Counted from the first letter of the stretch, positions 9,923-20,798 are shown. The stretch: DNA of 64,000 bases from Rana temporaria (GCF_905171775.1 NC_053494.1:155298115-155362114), one strand, 5' to 3'. Notes: generated from the letters alone by a model not told the origin. Numbers and translations: made by a program.

Positions 9923-11736
9923 CGAGGGTCCCCTTGGAAAAGACGATGGCGGGACGGGACTTGTCCTACGCACCCTGGGTCCCGACGGACAGTAGGGGGC
10001 TCTCAGACTGGGTCTCCCCGCTGACGGCTCACTCCCTGGCCATGTGGGATAAATTGAATGGTTGCCTAGCACTGGCGCCGAGGACTTCTCCTCTGGCGCC
10101 TGTCGGTGGTTACCCGTGGTTCTCCCCTGGAGAGCTAAAAACCTCCCTCGGAACATGGACTAGGGATGGAGTTGTCAGCCTCGCAAGATTTGTGGACAAT
10201 GGAGTTTTGACGTCGCTGACTACCTTGCGCGCCCGGTATGGTAGCTTTCCCTTTGACTTTTGGAGACACCGTCAGCTAGAGACTTTCATCACTAAGTGTC
10301 ATAGGGTAGCGCAGATCAGAACCAGCCTGACAGAGTTTGAGCGTCTTTGGGCATCTGCGGATCCAGAGCCCCACTTGATCTCAGTACTATACCGGTTGTT
10401 GGAGGACGCTTCGCCTAGCCCCCTTCCTTACTTTGTTAGAGAATGGGAGAGGGACCTACAGACCGACCTAATGGATGAACAACTTTACCACCTCTATCGC
10501 CTGACTTACAAGAGCTCAGTAGATGCCAAAACCCAAGAAAATAATTATAAGTTACTGACGCGATGGTACAGGGTGCCGGCCTCTTTGGCTAGGATCTTCC
10601 CTAATGTCTCTGATAGATGCTGGAGGAGGTGTGGACAGAGGGGCACGTTCCTCCACATTTGGTGGGAGTGCCCGGTGCTTCGCCCGTTCTGGGATATGGT
10701 TACCAAACATGTGTCTGAGGGCCTGGGCATGGATATCCCGGCCCAGCCCAAACACTTCCTGCTCCATGTCCCCTCCATCCCTCTGTCACGATATAAACGT
10801 AGTGCTCTTCCCCACCTCCTCAATGCGGCGAAACGACTTTTTCCGATTCATTGGAAAAGTTCACACATTCCAAGTGAACAAGACTGGTTGAGGAAGGTGG
10901 GGGAGATCATGGAAGCGGAGGATTGGCTGGCTACTTGCAGGGACACCCGCGAAAAATTTGAAATCACTTGGGCAGAGTGGAAAGCCCACGTACATGACAC
11001 GGCTTTGCTCTCCTCCAGTCTGGATGAGGCACTACTTGTGCTAGCAGATCCCTCCTTTGGGGAACTTGTCCGGGCGCATCGTCAGTTGGACACCTGAGGC
11101 CCCACGTCGATGTGAAGTCGGTGAATCTGGTTAAAGCTGGTCCACATGTCTTCTCATCTTCCCTTTTTCCACTCTTCTTGTCCCGTTTCTTGGTTCTCAC
11201 TCAAATTCTCTATTCTCTGCTTCCTTCCCCCTTCCCAACTGTTTAATGTGTACTTATTTATTTAGTATTGGGACTTCTGGTACAACCTCCAGTCTGTTTG
11301 ACTAGTCCTGCCACCTCAGGCTTGTCTCGATTGACATGTAGTAGAGGGAGCCGTCTTGTTGCTTACTTAAGGGTGGGGACATTGGTATACGTAGCCCCCC
11401 ATTAATTTGGGGGGAGACCTGCCCATGTGGATCGAATGTCCTGGGCGGGCGATGTGCCCTCCTGTCCCTGTACTGTTGTGGGCTATTACTCCCAGTTTAA
11501 TGTTTGCCTGAGCTCGGACCAGATGCACCCCCCCTTGGAGTCCCTCCTCTTCACCTTCCCTTCTCCCTCCCCCTTGCCCATTATCCCGTGTCCCCTCCCC
11601 TTCTCTCCCATTACCCCCTGTTCTGGTTATTGTTATTATTTCGCATTGGCTTTTTGTCTGTTTGATAATGCTGCATTGTGCAACTGTCAATACTACTTGA
11701 AAATGAAAATAAAGATTTTACAACAAAAAAAAAGAA
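9923..11736 (+). mobile_element. 5'-truncated L1-clade LINE with intact 3' end
   Basis: About 1.8 kb lying between 11-bp direct repeats AGAAGGGAAAT (9912-9922 and 11737-11747), as left by target-primed reverse transcription. It holds the ORF2 C-terminus, about 600 bp of 3' UTR, an AATAAA at 11708-11713 and a short A-rich tail (about 11724-11736). Because it lies inside the terminal repeat of a TTAA MITE, it inserted after that MITE. Everything 5' of the ORF2 tail (ORF1, endonuclease, reverse transcriptase) is absent. Confidence 0.92.
9925..11097 (+). pseudogene. L1 ORF2 protein, C-terminal fragment
   Basis: Open from the truncation point to TGA at 11095-11097, about 390 residues. No native start exists: the frame simply enters at the 5' truncation, and TTG at 9934 is not a real start. 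Counting from 9934, residues 229-246 read CWRRCGQRGTFLHIWWEC, giving C-x3-C-x7-H-x4-C. This is the cysteine motif near the C-terminus of L1 ORF2 proteins, preceded by the usual NNYKLLTRWY-type stretch at about residues 208-217. In full L1 elements ORF2p is the endonuclease/reverse transcriptase that copies L1 RNA at the nick. This fragment lacks both catalytic domains and cannot act alone. The reading frame has no internal stop, so the insertion is probably fairly young. Confidence 0.9.
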
Positions 11737-11832
11737 AGAAGGGAAATGGAAGGAAAAGGTAAGTGAACCAACAATGCACTAGCTTAAAGGAACCTATTTA
11801 GAAAATAAAAAACAAACCTTTACAACCCTGAT

Positions 11833-12410
11833 GTAAAGATCTATGTGCTACATGGAGTTCTGCCTAATCTCCTTCCACTATATAAATGATAAATAATACA
11901 TTATAAAAGTATATGTAATACCCTGACACCTGGGGGCTGGGCATTCTCCTAAAAACAAACCCATATTGCACATAGAAATCAATTGTTGAATGTAATGTTT
12001 TAGTAAAGTGCTCCCTAATGATGGCAATCGAAGATCTTACTACAAGGGTGATTTGCAAAGGATTGCTTTTGCAGCATAATATTTATTTTCACAATTATTT
12101 TTAGGGCTCAATCAGACCAGGTTGATTGAGCTGCATGGATTTGCAATTTATAAAAGAGGCTAATTTTTGTGCATTTTTATATTGCTTGTGGTGTGAACGA
12201 GACACACACAGCAGTGGGACCTGTAGGCCTCATTCACGCCAGAGTTGTCAAACCTGCATTTGTATACCTTTAGTGGACATTTCTAAATTCTAAAAGATCA
12301 TGTAATGATTTTCCAATGGTTCTATTTACACTGTGCATTTACCTCATTTAGGTGAGTTTAGCTGCCTAAAGTAGGATTCTGTGCATCACGGATCTGATTA
12401 GACACTCTAA
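11833..12410. other. No gene recognised
   Basis: AT-rich. The segment near 12230-12250 (AGGCCTCATTCACGCCAGAG) resembles the start of several MITEs here and may be a remnant end. Confidence 0.35.
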
Positions 12411-12778
12411 TGCCCCGTACACACGATCTGAAAATTGGATGACAGATCGTCCGACTTTTTTCGCATACTAGTCTCAAGTAGAAATTGAATAGGTTACTAA
12501 AGTCACAAAAATTCTCGTAGGACAGAAAAAAAAAATTGGAAGTGATGTCATGTGTTGTAGTGTATTTCTATTGTATTTCGGACGACAACTGTACTGACTA
12601 AACAAAAATCATACGATCTGGTGTTGTGCGAGGAAAATTTCTGTGCTTGTCCAATCTAATAATATCGGATGAATTGTTGTGATCGGCTCTCGAATGCTCT
12701 GTACTAACGATCCGATTATCGTACGGAGGTGTCAAAAGCGGTATTTTTCATCCTATTTTCGGATCGTGTGTACAGGCC
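12411..12778. mobile_element. GTACACACG-type MITE, diverged
   Basis: Left AATGCCCCGTACACACGATC, right GGATCGTGTGTACAGGCC. Short words around CGATC/GTCCGA recur between them. No frame. Confidence 0.75.
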
Positions 12779-13226
12779 AAAAGGCTGAAATCACACCTGG
12801 GCATTTTGAATCGTGGGTATATTTGTCATGATTCTGCCCGCGATTTCAAAAACGCCCAAGTGTGAATGACAAATCTCACAACGCACATTTCAGATGCCAT
12901 GCATTTGAATGGCACCTAAAAACACAGTGCGGTTCTGCCGCAATAAATCATGCTGCAATCGCGGCAAATCACATGGAGTGAAGCTTGTCGTCCAAAAAAG
13001 TTCAGGAGCTTCTTTTGGGCAACATGCTTCACGCAATGTGGTTTGTGATAGCAACACGATTTATCAGACAACAATCTTGGCAGAACCGCTCTGCATTTTT
13101 TCAAATGATGGCATCTGAAATGTGCGTTGTGCGATTTGCCATTTACACCTGGGCGTTTTGAAATTGTGGGCAGTATCATGGCAAATCTACCCGCGATTCA
13201 AAATGCCAGGGTGTAAATGCAGCCTA
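12779..13226. mobile_element. MITE with long internal inverted repeat
   Basis: Left GGCTGAAATCACACCTGGGC pairs with CCAGGGTGTAAATGCAGCC at the right. Internally ACAACGCACATTTCAGATGCC (about 12877-12897) pairs with GGCATCTGAAATGTGCGTTG (13110-13129), so most of the element folds on itself. Confidence 0.8.
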
Positions 13227-13733
13227 ATGCTCTGGACACATAACCGTTTTTTTTCCGTCAGAATAAACTCTTTTCGACAGAATTCCGCGCAAGCTGTCTT
13301 GCATACACACGGTAACACCAAATTTCAACCGTCAAAAACGCGGTGACGTACAACACGTACGACGGCAGTATAAAACGGAAGTTCAATTCCACCGGCGCCA
13401 CCCTTTGGGCTGCTTTTGCTGATAATAGTAAAAGTTTTCAGCCTCATGCTTTTCAGTCTGTTACAGCGTGATGAATGTGCTATCTCCATTACGAACGCTA
13501 GTTTTACCAGACCGATCACTCCCGTCTCGTACTTGAATCTGAGCATGCATGGTTTTTAGTGTATCGGAATTGCATATAGTCGAACGGATTTTCCGATAGA
13601 AATTTTTTCTGTTAGGTGTCTAAGTCCGTCGGAATCTCGGACAGAAAAAGTCAGATTGGGCAAACACACGGTCGGAATATTCGATGAAAAACACCCATCT
13701 GACTTTTTCCATCAGAAATTCAGACCGTGTGTT
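13227..13733. mobile_element. GTACACACG-related MITE with CRE-like and TATA-like core
   Basis: Left AATGCTCTGGACACATAACC is degenerate; the right end is CAGACCGTGTGTTAGG. The core GCGGTGACGTACAACACGTA starts at 13340 and TATAAA is at 13369-13374, the same spacing as in the copies at 17428 and 59350. Downstream GTTACAGCGTGATGAATGTGC is also shared with those copies. Confidence 0.75.
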
Positions 13734-14382
13734 AGGCCTCATTCATACAGAGGGATTAGCTGCGGTTCTAGGGCAAATGTCTGAGGACCGTTTTCATCGG
13801 ACATGTCCGCTCGGAGATTTCGGTCTGATGGCTGTACACACCATCAAACCTAAATCCCCGCGGACAGACAGCGCGGTGACGTGGCGGTGACGTTGACGCC
13901 GCCACGTCACCAAACCAGGAAGTAAAATACTTCCACTCATGCGTCGAATCCATTCGACGCATGCGGGAGATATCTGTCCGCTGGTTAGGTGTACTAACCA
14001 GCGGACATGTCCGCTGGACAGCTTTCCAGCGAACATGTCCGCTGGAAATCTGTCCGCTAGCCTGTACACACGATCGGATCTGTCCGCTGACACTGGTCCG
14101 CGGACCAGTTTCAGCGGACATGTCCAGTCGTGTTTACGAGGCCTAAGACTGGACATAGTCAGCTGCATCCAAGCTTGGACATCTGTCCCGGAACCGCAGC
14201 TAATCCTTCTGTGTGTGGTTGTTTGCAATGAGCAGCAATCGCTGTCAGCCCGCCATTAGTTTTAATAGGCTGAGCGACCGATGTTAATCGCATAACCCAG
14301 TCATTCCTGCAACAAGAATCAGCATTTTTTTTCTGCAGGCATCTGGAGACGGCAACAAACTGCCTGTGTGAAAGGGGCCTAA
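13734..14382. mobile_element. Outer MITE interrupted by a GTACACACG element
   Basis: Left AGGCCTCATTCATACAGAGG and GGATTAGCTGCGGTTC pair with GAACCGCAGCTAATCC (about 14191-14206) and CTGTGTGAAAGGGGCCT at the right. The inserted element occupies about 13780-14146. Confidence 0.75.
13780..14146. mobile_element. Nested GTACACACG-type MITE, GCGGACATGTCCG subfamily
   Basis: Carries the same words as 7711-8162: GGACATGTCCGCTGG, GTACACACCATC, core GCGGTGACGT at 13873-13882 and CATGCGTCGAATCCATTCG. The right end is ...CGTGTTTACGAGGCCTAAG. Its left terminal repeat is not intact. Confidence 0.75.
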
Positions 14383-14992
14383 AATGCAGCTAAACCTGCT
14401 TAAATAGGAACATCTTAAGACAGTAAAAAGCGACCAGGGACCATGGTATAAAAGTTGTTTATACTTCCCAAATGACTTCTTCTGCCTTCAGGAAAGCTAA
14501 ACGCAGACGTGCCATTGTGAATGTGGCTTAAAAGAAACAATGATTTGTTTGTTACCCAATAACATGGGACACTAATACTAGTATTGTAAGCTACCAAAAG
14601 AATTATAGAACAGCTAATTTGGGAGTGGGGGAAGGGGGAAGAGTCCGGGAGACTGGGGAAATTATCAGGCAAATGGTAGTACAATTAGGAGTCTTCCATG
14701 TAGCTAAATGTTCCTATAGACATCAAAGAGGAAATGCGCAAAGCATGATAAGACCATCTCTAGTCATCTGTAGATACAGCCTGCAGCGTAAACAGGCTTG
14801 TCAGACATTAATGTCTGTGCTTTCAGAAGGGAGCAGACACAGCTGGTTAACACCAAAAAACAATTGGACAAAGTTATCTTACCCATCCCACTATTTCCTT
14901 GATTGATCTTAGCCAGTAGTGTCTGCTTTTTTCCCATAGACATAGAATTGTCACCAGATGTTTGGAGCAACACAAATCTATAGGGTCCCCAA
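14383..14992. other. No gene recognised
   Basis: Mixed sequence without inverted ends or tandem structure; small frames only. Confidence 0.35.
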
Positions 14993-15164
14993 TGCCTCGT
15001 ACACACGGTCGGACTTTAAGAGAAAAAAAGTCAGACAGGCTTTTTTTCTTGGAAAGTCTGGCCGTGTGTAGCCTCCATCTGACTTTTTTTGTCGGAAGTC
15101 CGACGGACTCACGGCGGACTTTTGCACGGACAAAAGTGCGACCGTGTGTACGAGACATAAAGCG
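14993..15164. mobile_element. GTACACACG-type MITE, short
   Basis: ATGCCTCGTACACACGGTCGG at the left, CGACCGTGTGTACGAGACAT at the right; internal AAAGTCNGAC/GTCCGACT words. Only about 170 bp. Confidence 0.85.
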
Positions 15165-15169
15165 TGAGG

Positions 15170-15440
15170 CCTCGTACACACGACCGAGAAACTCGACGGG
15201 CGAAACACATTGTTTTGCTCGTCGAGTTCCTTGTGAAGCCGTCGAGAAACTCGACAAGCCAATTTTCTCCATTTCCGTCAAGGAAATAAAGAACATGCTC
15301 TCTTTTTGGCTCGTCGAGTTTCTCGACAGTTTCCTCAACGAAAATGTACACACGACCGGTTTCCTCAGCAAAAAAATATCTCCCAGCAAGTTTCTTGATG
15401 GTTTTTGCCGAGAAACTCGGTCGTCTGTACGAGGCCTGAG
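15170..15440. mobile_element. GTACACACG-type MITE, CTCGACGAG subfamily
   Basis: GAGGCCTCGTACACACGACCG / CGGTCGTCTGTACGAGGCCTG ends. Internal AACTCGACGAGCGAAAC and GTCGAGTTTCTCG words repeat, as in 4446-4712. The two elements at 14993 and 15170 lie side by side. Confidence 0.88.
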
Positions 15441-15540
15441 AATCAGGACAGAAAAATAGGCCATCACAGATTTTTGCTAAAATGTAAGCATGCAGTAGGC
15501 TCCCACATTTAATAGGATAAGTGCTTGGTTTGTCTTTGGC

Positions 15541-15998
15541 AGACATTCTCAACCAGGGTTCCATGGAGCCTTGGGGTTCCTCCAGAGATTGCTAGGGGTT
15601 TCTTGAGCAGTGATGGATTGACCTCCTGCATGATGGTGCTCAGATAGTTCTGGCATCAACACCACTCAGCAGAACTACCAGAACTTCAGAGAATTAACCA
15701 CTGACACAAGTGACAATATTCTTCTTGCTAATCACAATGTAAGGAGCATTCTTACCACTGTCCACCAATGTATGAGGGCCCTACACTTGCCTCCATTTTT
15801 CTCACAGGTATCCACTGTGATGGGCATATTCTCACTGACTATCAAACTAACAAGGCATTCTTTCCACTGACCACCACCGCAAGGAAACCCTTCTCTCATC
15901 AGCTACTGATGTGGTGTGGATAATATACTACAGGCTGTAGATATAATCCTTTTTAGCAGGGGTTCCCTGAGACCTGAATATTATTTCAAGAGTTTTAT
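15541..15998. repeat. hAT-like repeat with decayed internal tandem units
   Basis: Starts GACATTCTCAACCAGGGTTCC and ends near TTTAGCAGGGGTTCCCTGAG. Internal TTCTCACTGAC/TTCCACTGACC words resemble the 30-bp units at 45990-46470. Ends and duplication not resolved. Confidence 0.5.
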
Positions 15999-16015
15999 TA
16001 AGGGAAAAAAAAAAG

Positions 16016-16453
16016 TTAAAGCGGAGGTCCACACGAAAAGTGAACCTCCGCTTTTCGGAACCCTCCCCCCCTCCCGTGTCACATTGTATAATACAGGTAT
16101 TTGCACCCACTTCCGGGAATAGACTCCCGTGGGAGTCACGCCTCTTCGCGTCACCCTCCCACTGTCTTCTGGGAAACACACTGGTCCCAGGAGATAGCTG
16201 GGACCAGTGATGGGGCGCCGCGCAGCACGTGTGGGCAGTAGGGAACCGGGCAGTGAAGCCACAACGCTTCACTTCCTGATTCCCTCACCGAGGATGGCGG
16301 CAGGGGCAGCCGAGAGACAAGCGATTGATCGGCCTCAGCTGCCGACATCGTGGGCGCGCTGGACAGGTAAGTGTCAATTTTTTAAAAGTCAGCAGCTGCA
16401 GTATTTGTAGCTGCTGGCTTTTAAAAAAAAAATTGGTTGGACCTCCGCTTTAA
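16016..16453 (+). mobile_element. TTAA-type transposon, family A, copy 2 (complete)
   Basis: TTAA at both ends with inverted repeats AGCGGAGGTCCA / TGGACCTCCGCT. The interior holds CCGGAAGT/CACTTCC ETS-like words, a CACGTG E-box near 16229, and an ATG in context GAGGATGGCGG (16294). That frame stays open for 24 codons plus one base until CAG|GTAAGTG (donor-like GTAAGT at 16367-16372). No transposase. It looks like a promoter, first exon and donor retained from a parent element. Confidence 0.85.
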
Positions 16454-16667
16454 AAAAGGTTGGTCTAGAGGGACTGGAATAAGTGCAGATACAATACTTA
16501 CCTTATTCCTCACTCCCTTGGCATATGGTGCTCTTCTCCATTTTTCGACATTATTTGAATGTGGACAGGCCCTCGCTGGCCTCATGTAGAATGCAGGACC
16601 GCTGCCTGGGAGACAGCAACACGGAAATAAGCAAGCCATAAGGTCAGCACTTATTTATCATCCCTAA
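16454..16667. other. No feature recognised
   Basis: Short spacer between mobile elements. Confidence 0.3.
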
Positions 16668-17171
16668 TGCCACGTACACATGCTCGGAATTTCTGACAAC
16701 AAATGTTTGATGGGAGCTTGTTGTCGGAAATTAAGACCGTGTGTAGGCTCCATTTCCGACAACAAAAATTTGAGAGCTGGTTCTCAAATTTTCCAACAGC
16801 AAAATCCGTTCTCGTAAATTCCAATCGTGTGTAGACAAAATTCCACGCATGCTCTGAATCAAGTATGAGATGGAAGCGCTCGGTCTGGTAAAACTAGCAT
16901 TCATAATGGAGATAGCACATTCGTCACGCTGTAACAGACTGAGGCTGAAAAGCGTGAATCGTCTCCGACCCAACTTCTACTAACACGACTGGTATTGAAC
17001 TTCCCTTTAATAGTGCCGTCGTACATGTTGTACGTGACCACGTTCTTGGCGTTTGGAATTTCCGAAAACATTTGTGTGACCGTGTGTATGCAAGGCAAGT
17101 TTGAGCCAACATCTGTCTGAAACAAATCCATGGTTTTGTTGTCGGAATGTCCGATCGTCTGTACGCGGTAG
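16668..17171. mobile_element. GTACACACG-type MITE, TTCCGACAAC-word subfamily
   Basis: Left AATGCCACGTACACATGCTCGG, right CCGATCGTCTGTACGCGG. Internal TTTCCGACAACAAA / TTGTTGTCGGAA repeat many times. Same subfamily as 47388-47760. The core is present on the minus strand (complement near 17028-17045), with a matching CACGCTGTAACAGAC block at 16925. Confidence 0.85.
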
Positions 17172-17176
17172 TAGAC

Positions 17177-18021
17177 CAGTAGTCACCAAACTGTGGCCAA
17201 GGGGCCAGATGTGGTTCTTTGCTTGCCTTTATCTGGACATTGGAGGACTATTCCTGACACCAACAATGGAGCATAATTCCTGTCACTGATACTAGCAATA
17301 GGTCACCATTCCTACCACAGACCCCAACTATTCTTCCCACTGACACCAACGACAGGTCACAATTCTTCCCACTATTTTTCCAACTGACACCATTGATGGG
17401 GCACAGTCCAGCCCTTTAAAAGTCTGATGCCGCGTACACACGATCATTTTTCGGCATAAAAAAAAAAAACAAGTTTTTCTGCATGTAGAAAAAACGTTGT
17501 TTTTTCCAACTTCATCATTAAAACGACATTGCCCACACACGATCGTTTTAAAAAAATGCTCTAGCAAAGCACGGTGACGTACAACACGTACGACGGCGCT
17601 ATAAAGGGGAAGTTCCATTCGGATGACCCCACCCTTGGGGCTGCTTTAGCTGATTTCCTGTTAGTAAAAGACGATTTGTGCTTTTCTGTCTGTTACAGCG
17701 TGATGAATGTGCTTACTCCATCATGAATGGTAGTTTTACCAGAACGAGCGCTCCCGTCTCATAACTTGCTTCTGAGCATTCACAGGTTTTTAACGTCGTT
17801 TTAGCCCACACACGATCATTTTTTACAACCCGAAAAACGACATAGTTTAAAACGTCGTTAAAAAATGCATCATGTTCGAAAAATGATGTGAAGCCCACAC
17901 GCAATCATTTTAAATGACATTTTTTTAAAACGTCGTTTTTTTCATGTCAAAAAATGATCGTGTGTACGCGGCATCAAGGACAGTAAACTGGCCCTTTGTT
18001 TAGAAAATTTGGAGATCCCTG
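17177..18021. mobile_element. hAT-type element interrupted by a GTACACACG MITE
   Basis: Left CAGTAGTCACCAAACTGTGGCC, right GGCCCTTTGTTTAGAAAATTTGGAGATCCCTG, matching the element at 45944-46569 (CAGTGGTCTCCAAACTG ... TTTGGAGAACTCTG). Flanks TAGTAGAC and CCCAAGAC are a decayed 8-bp duplication. Short tandem units (GACACCAACNACAGGTCAC) occur at about 17330-17400. Confidence 0.75.
17428..17976. mobile_element. Nested GTACACACG-type MITE, TTTTTCGGCAT/AACGTCGTT subfamily
   Basis: TGATGCCGCGTACACACGATC / GATCGTGTGTACGCGGCATCA are near-perfect ends. Interior words AAAAATGATCG and AAAACGACG recur on both strands. Core ACGGTGACGTACAACACGTA at 17571 is followed by TATAAA at 17600-17605, then GTTACAGCGTGATGAATGTGC. 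Closest relative: 59350-59926. Confidence 0.9.
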
Positions 18022-18187
18022 CCCAAGACAAACTAAGCATGTATTTTGCAATGGGGAGGGGAGGAACCACTACATGTCAGTCAAGAGAGGGGCATTAGAC
18101 TGTTAGTTCCTGCACTTCCATCCTTCACTACTCGATGAATTACTGACCCTGATCAAGAATGAAGCCTGTGAAGTGTCAGGACACCAG

Positions 18188-18478
18188 GAGCTAGATTCAC
18201 ACACCCTTTACGTCGGCGTATCTATTGATACGCTGCGTAAGTTGAACGATGCGCCGTCGTATCTATGCGCGCTATTCAGGGAACTAGATACGCCTGAATT
18301 CCTGCTTCATCCGACCGACATAAGTCTTAGTACGCTGTCGTATCTAGGGTGCATATTTACGCTGGCCGCTAGGGGCGCTTCCGTAGATTTCCGCGTAGAA
18401 TATGTAAATGAGCTAGATACGCCGATTCAAGAACGTACTTGCGCCTGCCCCAGATTTTTATTCTTATTCCCTTTCTAG
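18188..18478. mobile_element. TACG-word MITE, partial
   Basis: Begins CTAGATTCACACACC and contains GGCGTATCTA, CCGCTAGGGGCGCTTCCG and AGCTAGATACGCCGATTCA, all shared with 47933-48633. The right half and end are missing. Confidence 0.75.
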
Positions 18479-18554
18479 TAGGTAACTCACCATGATAACA
18501 AAAGGCAGCCCTGAAACATTCATATTCACAAACACGTTGGCACATCCTAGGCAG

Positions 18555-19038
18555 TTAAAGCGGGAGTTCACCCGAAATTTTTTTTTTATCATTAGATTGA
18601 TGCTCATTTTGTCAAGGGGAATCGGGTAGTTTTTTTAAAATCGAAGCAGTACTTACCGTTTTAGAGAGCGATCTTCTCCGCCGCTTCCGGGTATGGTCTT
18701 CGGGACTGGGCGTTCCTATTTGATTGACAGGCTTCCGACGGTCGCGTCACGAGTAGCCAAAAGAAGCCGAACGTCGATGCGGCTCTATACGGCGCCTGTG
18801 CACCGACGTTCGGCTACTTTCGGAAAATCGTGACACAATGTATGCGACCGTCGGAAGCCTGTCAATCAAGTAGGAACGCCCAGTCCCGCAGCCCATACCC
18901 TGAAGCGGCGGAGAAGTTGCATCTCTAAAACGGTAAGTACTGCTTCGATTGTAAAAAAAAAACACCCGATTCCCTTTGACAAAACGAGCCTCAATCTAAT
19001 GTTAAAAAAAAAGGTTTTTGGGTGAACCTCCACTTTAA
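18555..19038. mobile_element. TTAA-type near-palindromic transposon
   Basis: TTAA at 18555-18558 and 19035-19038 with inverted ends AGCGGGAGTTCACCC / GGGTGAACCTCCACT. The arms remain paired for about 190 bp, through AAGCAGTACTTACCGTTTTAG at 18644 and CTAAAACGGTAAGTACTGCTT at 18925. Because the arms are inverted, a donor-like GTAAGT faces outward on each strand (18933-18938 plus, 18656-18651 minus). Confidence 0.9.
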
Positions 19039-19623
19039 GTTACGGTTCCCACAAAATGTGATAAACAGCACCACTGATAGGATCGGTGAACTCTATGACA
19101 ACTGTTGGTGGCTGTGTAAGCAGCAATGGTACTTGGCATTTATCAAATGCTCATCCTGCCAGACCGCATAAAGGTCATTAATACCTGAAGGCAAACAGTG
19201 ACAACCTTTTCAAAACTGTGCTAATGACACTTGCTTTGATCTGATTGGATGAGCTACACAGCTGTCCAATCATCACAACTGACAACTACAAATGTTATTT
19301 GTTATAAAGAGGCACTGGCTAATTTATATGCTAAACTTGCAAAAACATCCAATTCTTTTCATGGCTTCTCCAAAATGAAGAGCCAATTCCCTATGTAGTC
19401 AGAACTAATGGAAGGCCACTACTTGAAATGCATCTTTTTCTAGCTGAAGTTGGGATGACAGCCATGGCAATGTTTTCTTTATTTCTGAATAAACATGTAA
19501 AGGAGATGGTTTATGTAAGCCATCTTATCAATGTTTATTCTACAGTTGACTATAGATAAGGAGTCGCTGATTACAAACTTCCGCATTCCGAATAAGAAGA
19601 ACCAATCTATTACAACTTTCACT
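19039..19623. other. No gene recognised
   Basis: Non-repetitive AT-rich sequence within the inferred integrin intron 2; no exon-like minus-strand frame found by eye. Confidence 0.35.
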
Positions 19624-20419
19624 GATAGGCCTTATGCACACTGGACGTTATAATAATGTTATAAAAACGCCAGTAGAGTTTTTCAAAGTTGTTTAGCATT
19701 TTTTGCGTTTTTCCGCATTTTTTAGCATTAGGCCTGGTACACACGATAGGATTTATCCGCGGATACGGTCCGCCGGACCGTATCCGCGGATAAATCCTCT
19801 GCGGATTTTAATTCGATGGAGTGTACACACCATCGGATTGAAATCTGCGCCGAATTCCCATCGCGGTGACGTGACGCGGCGACGTGCGCGACGCTGTCAT
19901 ATAAGGATATCCACGCATGCGTCGAATCATTGAATCATTACGACGCATGCGAGGGATGGGTTCGGACGGATCTATCCGGTGAGTCTGTACAGACCACCGG
20001 ATCGATCCGCTGGAGCCGATTCCAGCGGATAGATTTGTAGACATGTCTACAAATTTTTATCTGCTGGAATTCGGAAATATCCGCGGATAAATATCCGCTG
20101 GAACGTACACACCAGGGGATCTATCCGCTGAAACCGATCCGCTGAGATTTTTCAGCGGATGGATCCTCTCGTGTGTACAGGGCCTCAGTGTTTTTAAGAG
20201 TTTTTTTTTAAATCAGTGGGATCAAAAACGTTAGAAAACTGCGTTTTTTGACGTTAGAGAGTTTTTACAGCTGAACTGACTAGTTGATAACAGCCTATGT
20301 GTGCATGGATACACAGGATAACATGCTGGAGAGTTTATTGACTGTAGAAAAAAACATCTAAAGCCAAAAAAAGCAGCTCGAAAAATTTCAAAAAGCGTCC
20401 AGTGTTCATGAGGCCTTAA
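19624..20419. mobile_element. Outer MITE (CACTGGACG ends) interrupted by another MITE
   Basis: TAGGCCTTATGCACACTGGACG on the left pairs with CGTCCAGTGTTCATGAGGCCTTA on the right; internal AACGTTAGAAAACTGCG-type words follow. The insertion occupies 19729-20188. Confidence 0.8.
19729..20188. mobile_element. Nested GTACACACG-type MITE, ATCCGCGG/ATCCGCTGG subfamily
   Basis: GGCCTGGTACACACGATAGG / CTCGTGTGTACAGGGCCTC ends. Words TATCCGCGGATA and ATCCGCTGGA fill the interior. Core GCGGTGACGT at 19863-19872, then CCACGCATGCGTCGAATCA. Confidence 0.88.
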
Positions 20420-20798
20420 GCTTGGAAAAACATCTTAATACATGCCGAAAAATCAAATTTTTTTAAGCTTTTGAACACCAAGGGACACATTTTTGAGGTA
20501 ATGAATATGACGTTCACTAGATTTTCCCTCGTAATAAATCAATCACTGTTATTTTAAACAAATGCATCAGGAATATGGGACTGTATGCAGAATGCTACCT
20601 ATAAATAATGACTCAAGAGGCAGAAAGTGGGTTAAACTTGGCCGCAGGCCTTTATTACTGGTATTTTATTTTCCTTTTATCAACTTTTATTAAACACATA
20701 ACCATTGCTATATAACGAATAAACACATCACTTATTAACTTAAACCACCAACAGTCATCAACCCAGCCACTACGACTCAGGTTGGATATAACGTCATA

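Larger units (their letters stand above)
9732..11832. mobile_element. TTAA-type MITE (family B relative) split by an L1 insertion
   Basis: The left arm begins at TTAA (9732-9735) with AGGGGTTGTAAAGGTTTG, then TTTATTTTCTAAATAGGTTCC and GATTGTTGGTTCACTTGCC. The right arm 11748-11830 is its reverse complement, ending AAACCTTTACAACCCT. The right TTAA is decayed. Removing the L1 (9923-11736) and one copy of its duplication leaves about 275 bp with long terminal inverted repeats of about 100 bp. Confidence 0.85.

Noticed and set aside
14874..15564. Frames of 151-197 codons on the minus strand
   Set aside because: Cross two adjacent MITEs and their CTCGACGAG/GTCGGAC words; the peptide repeats follow the MITE words.
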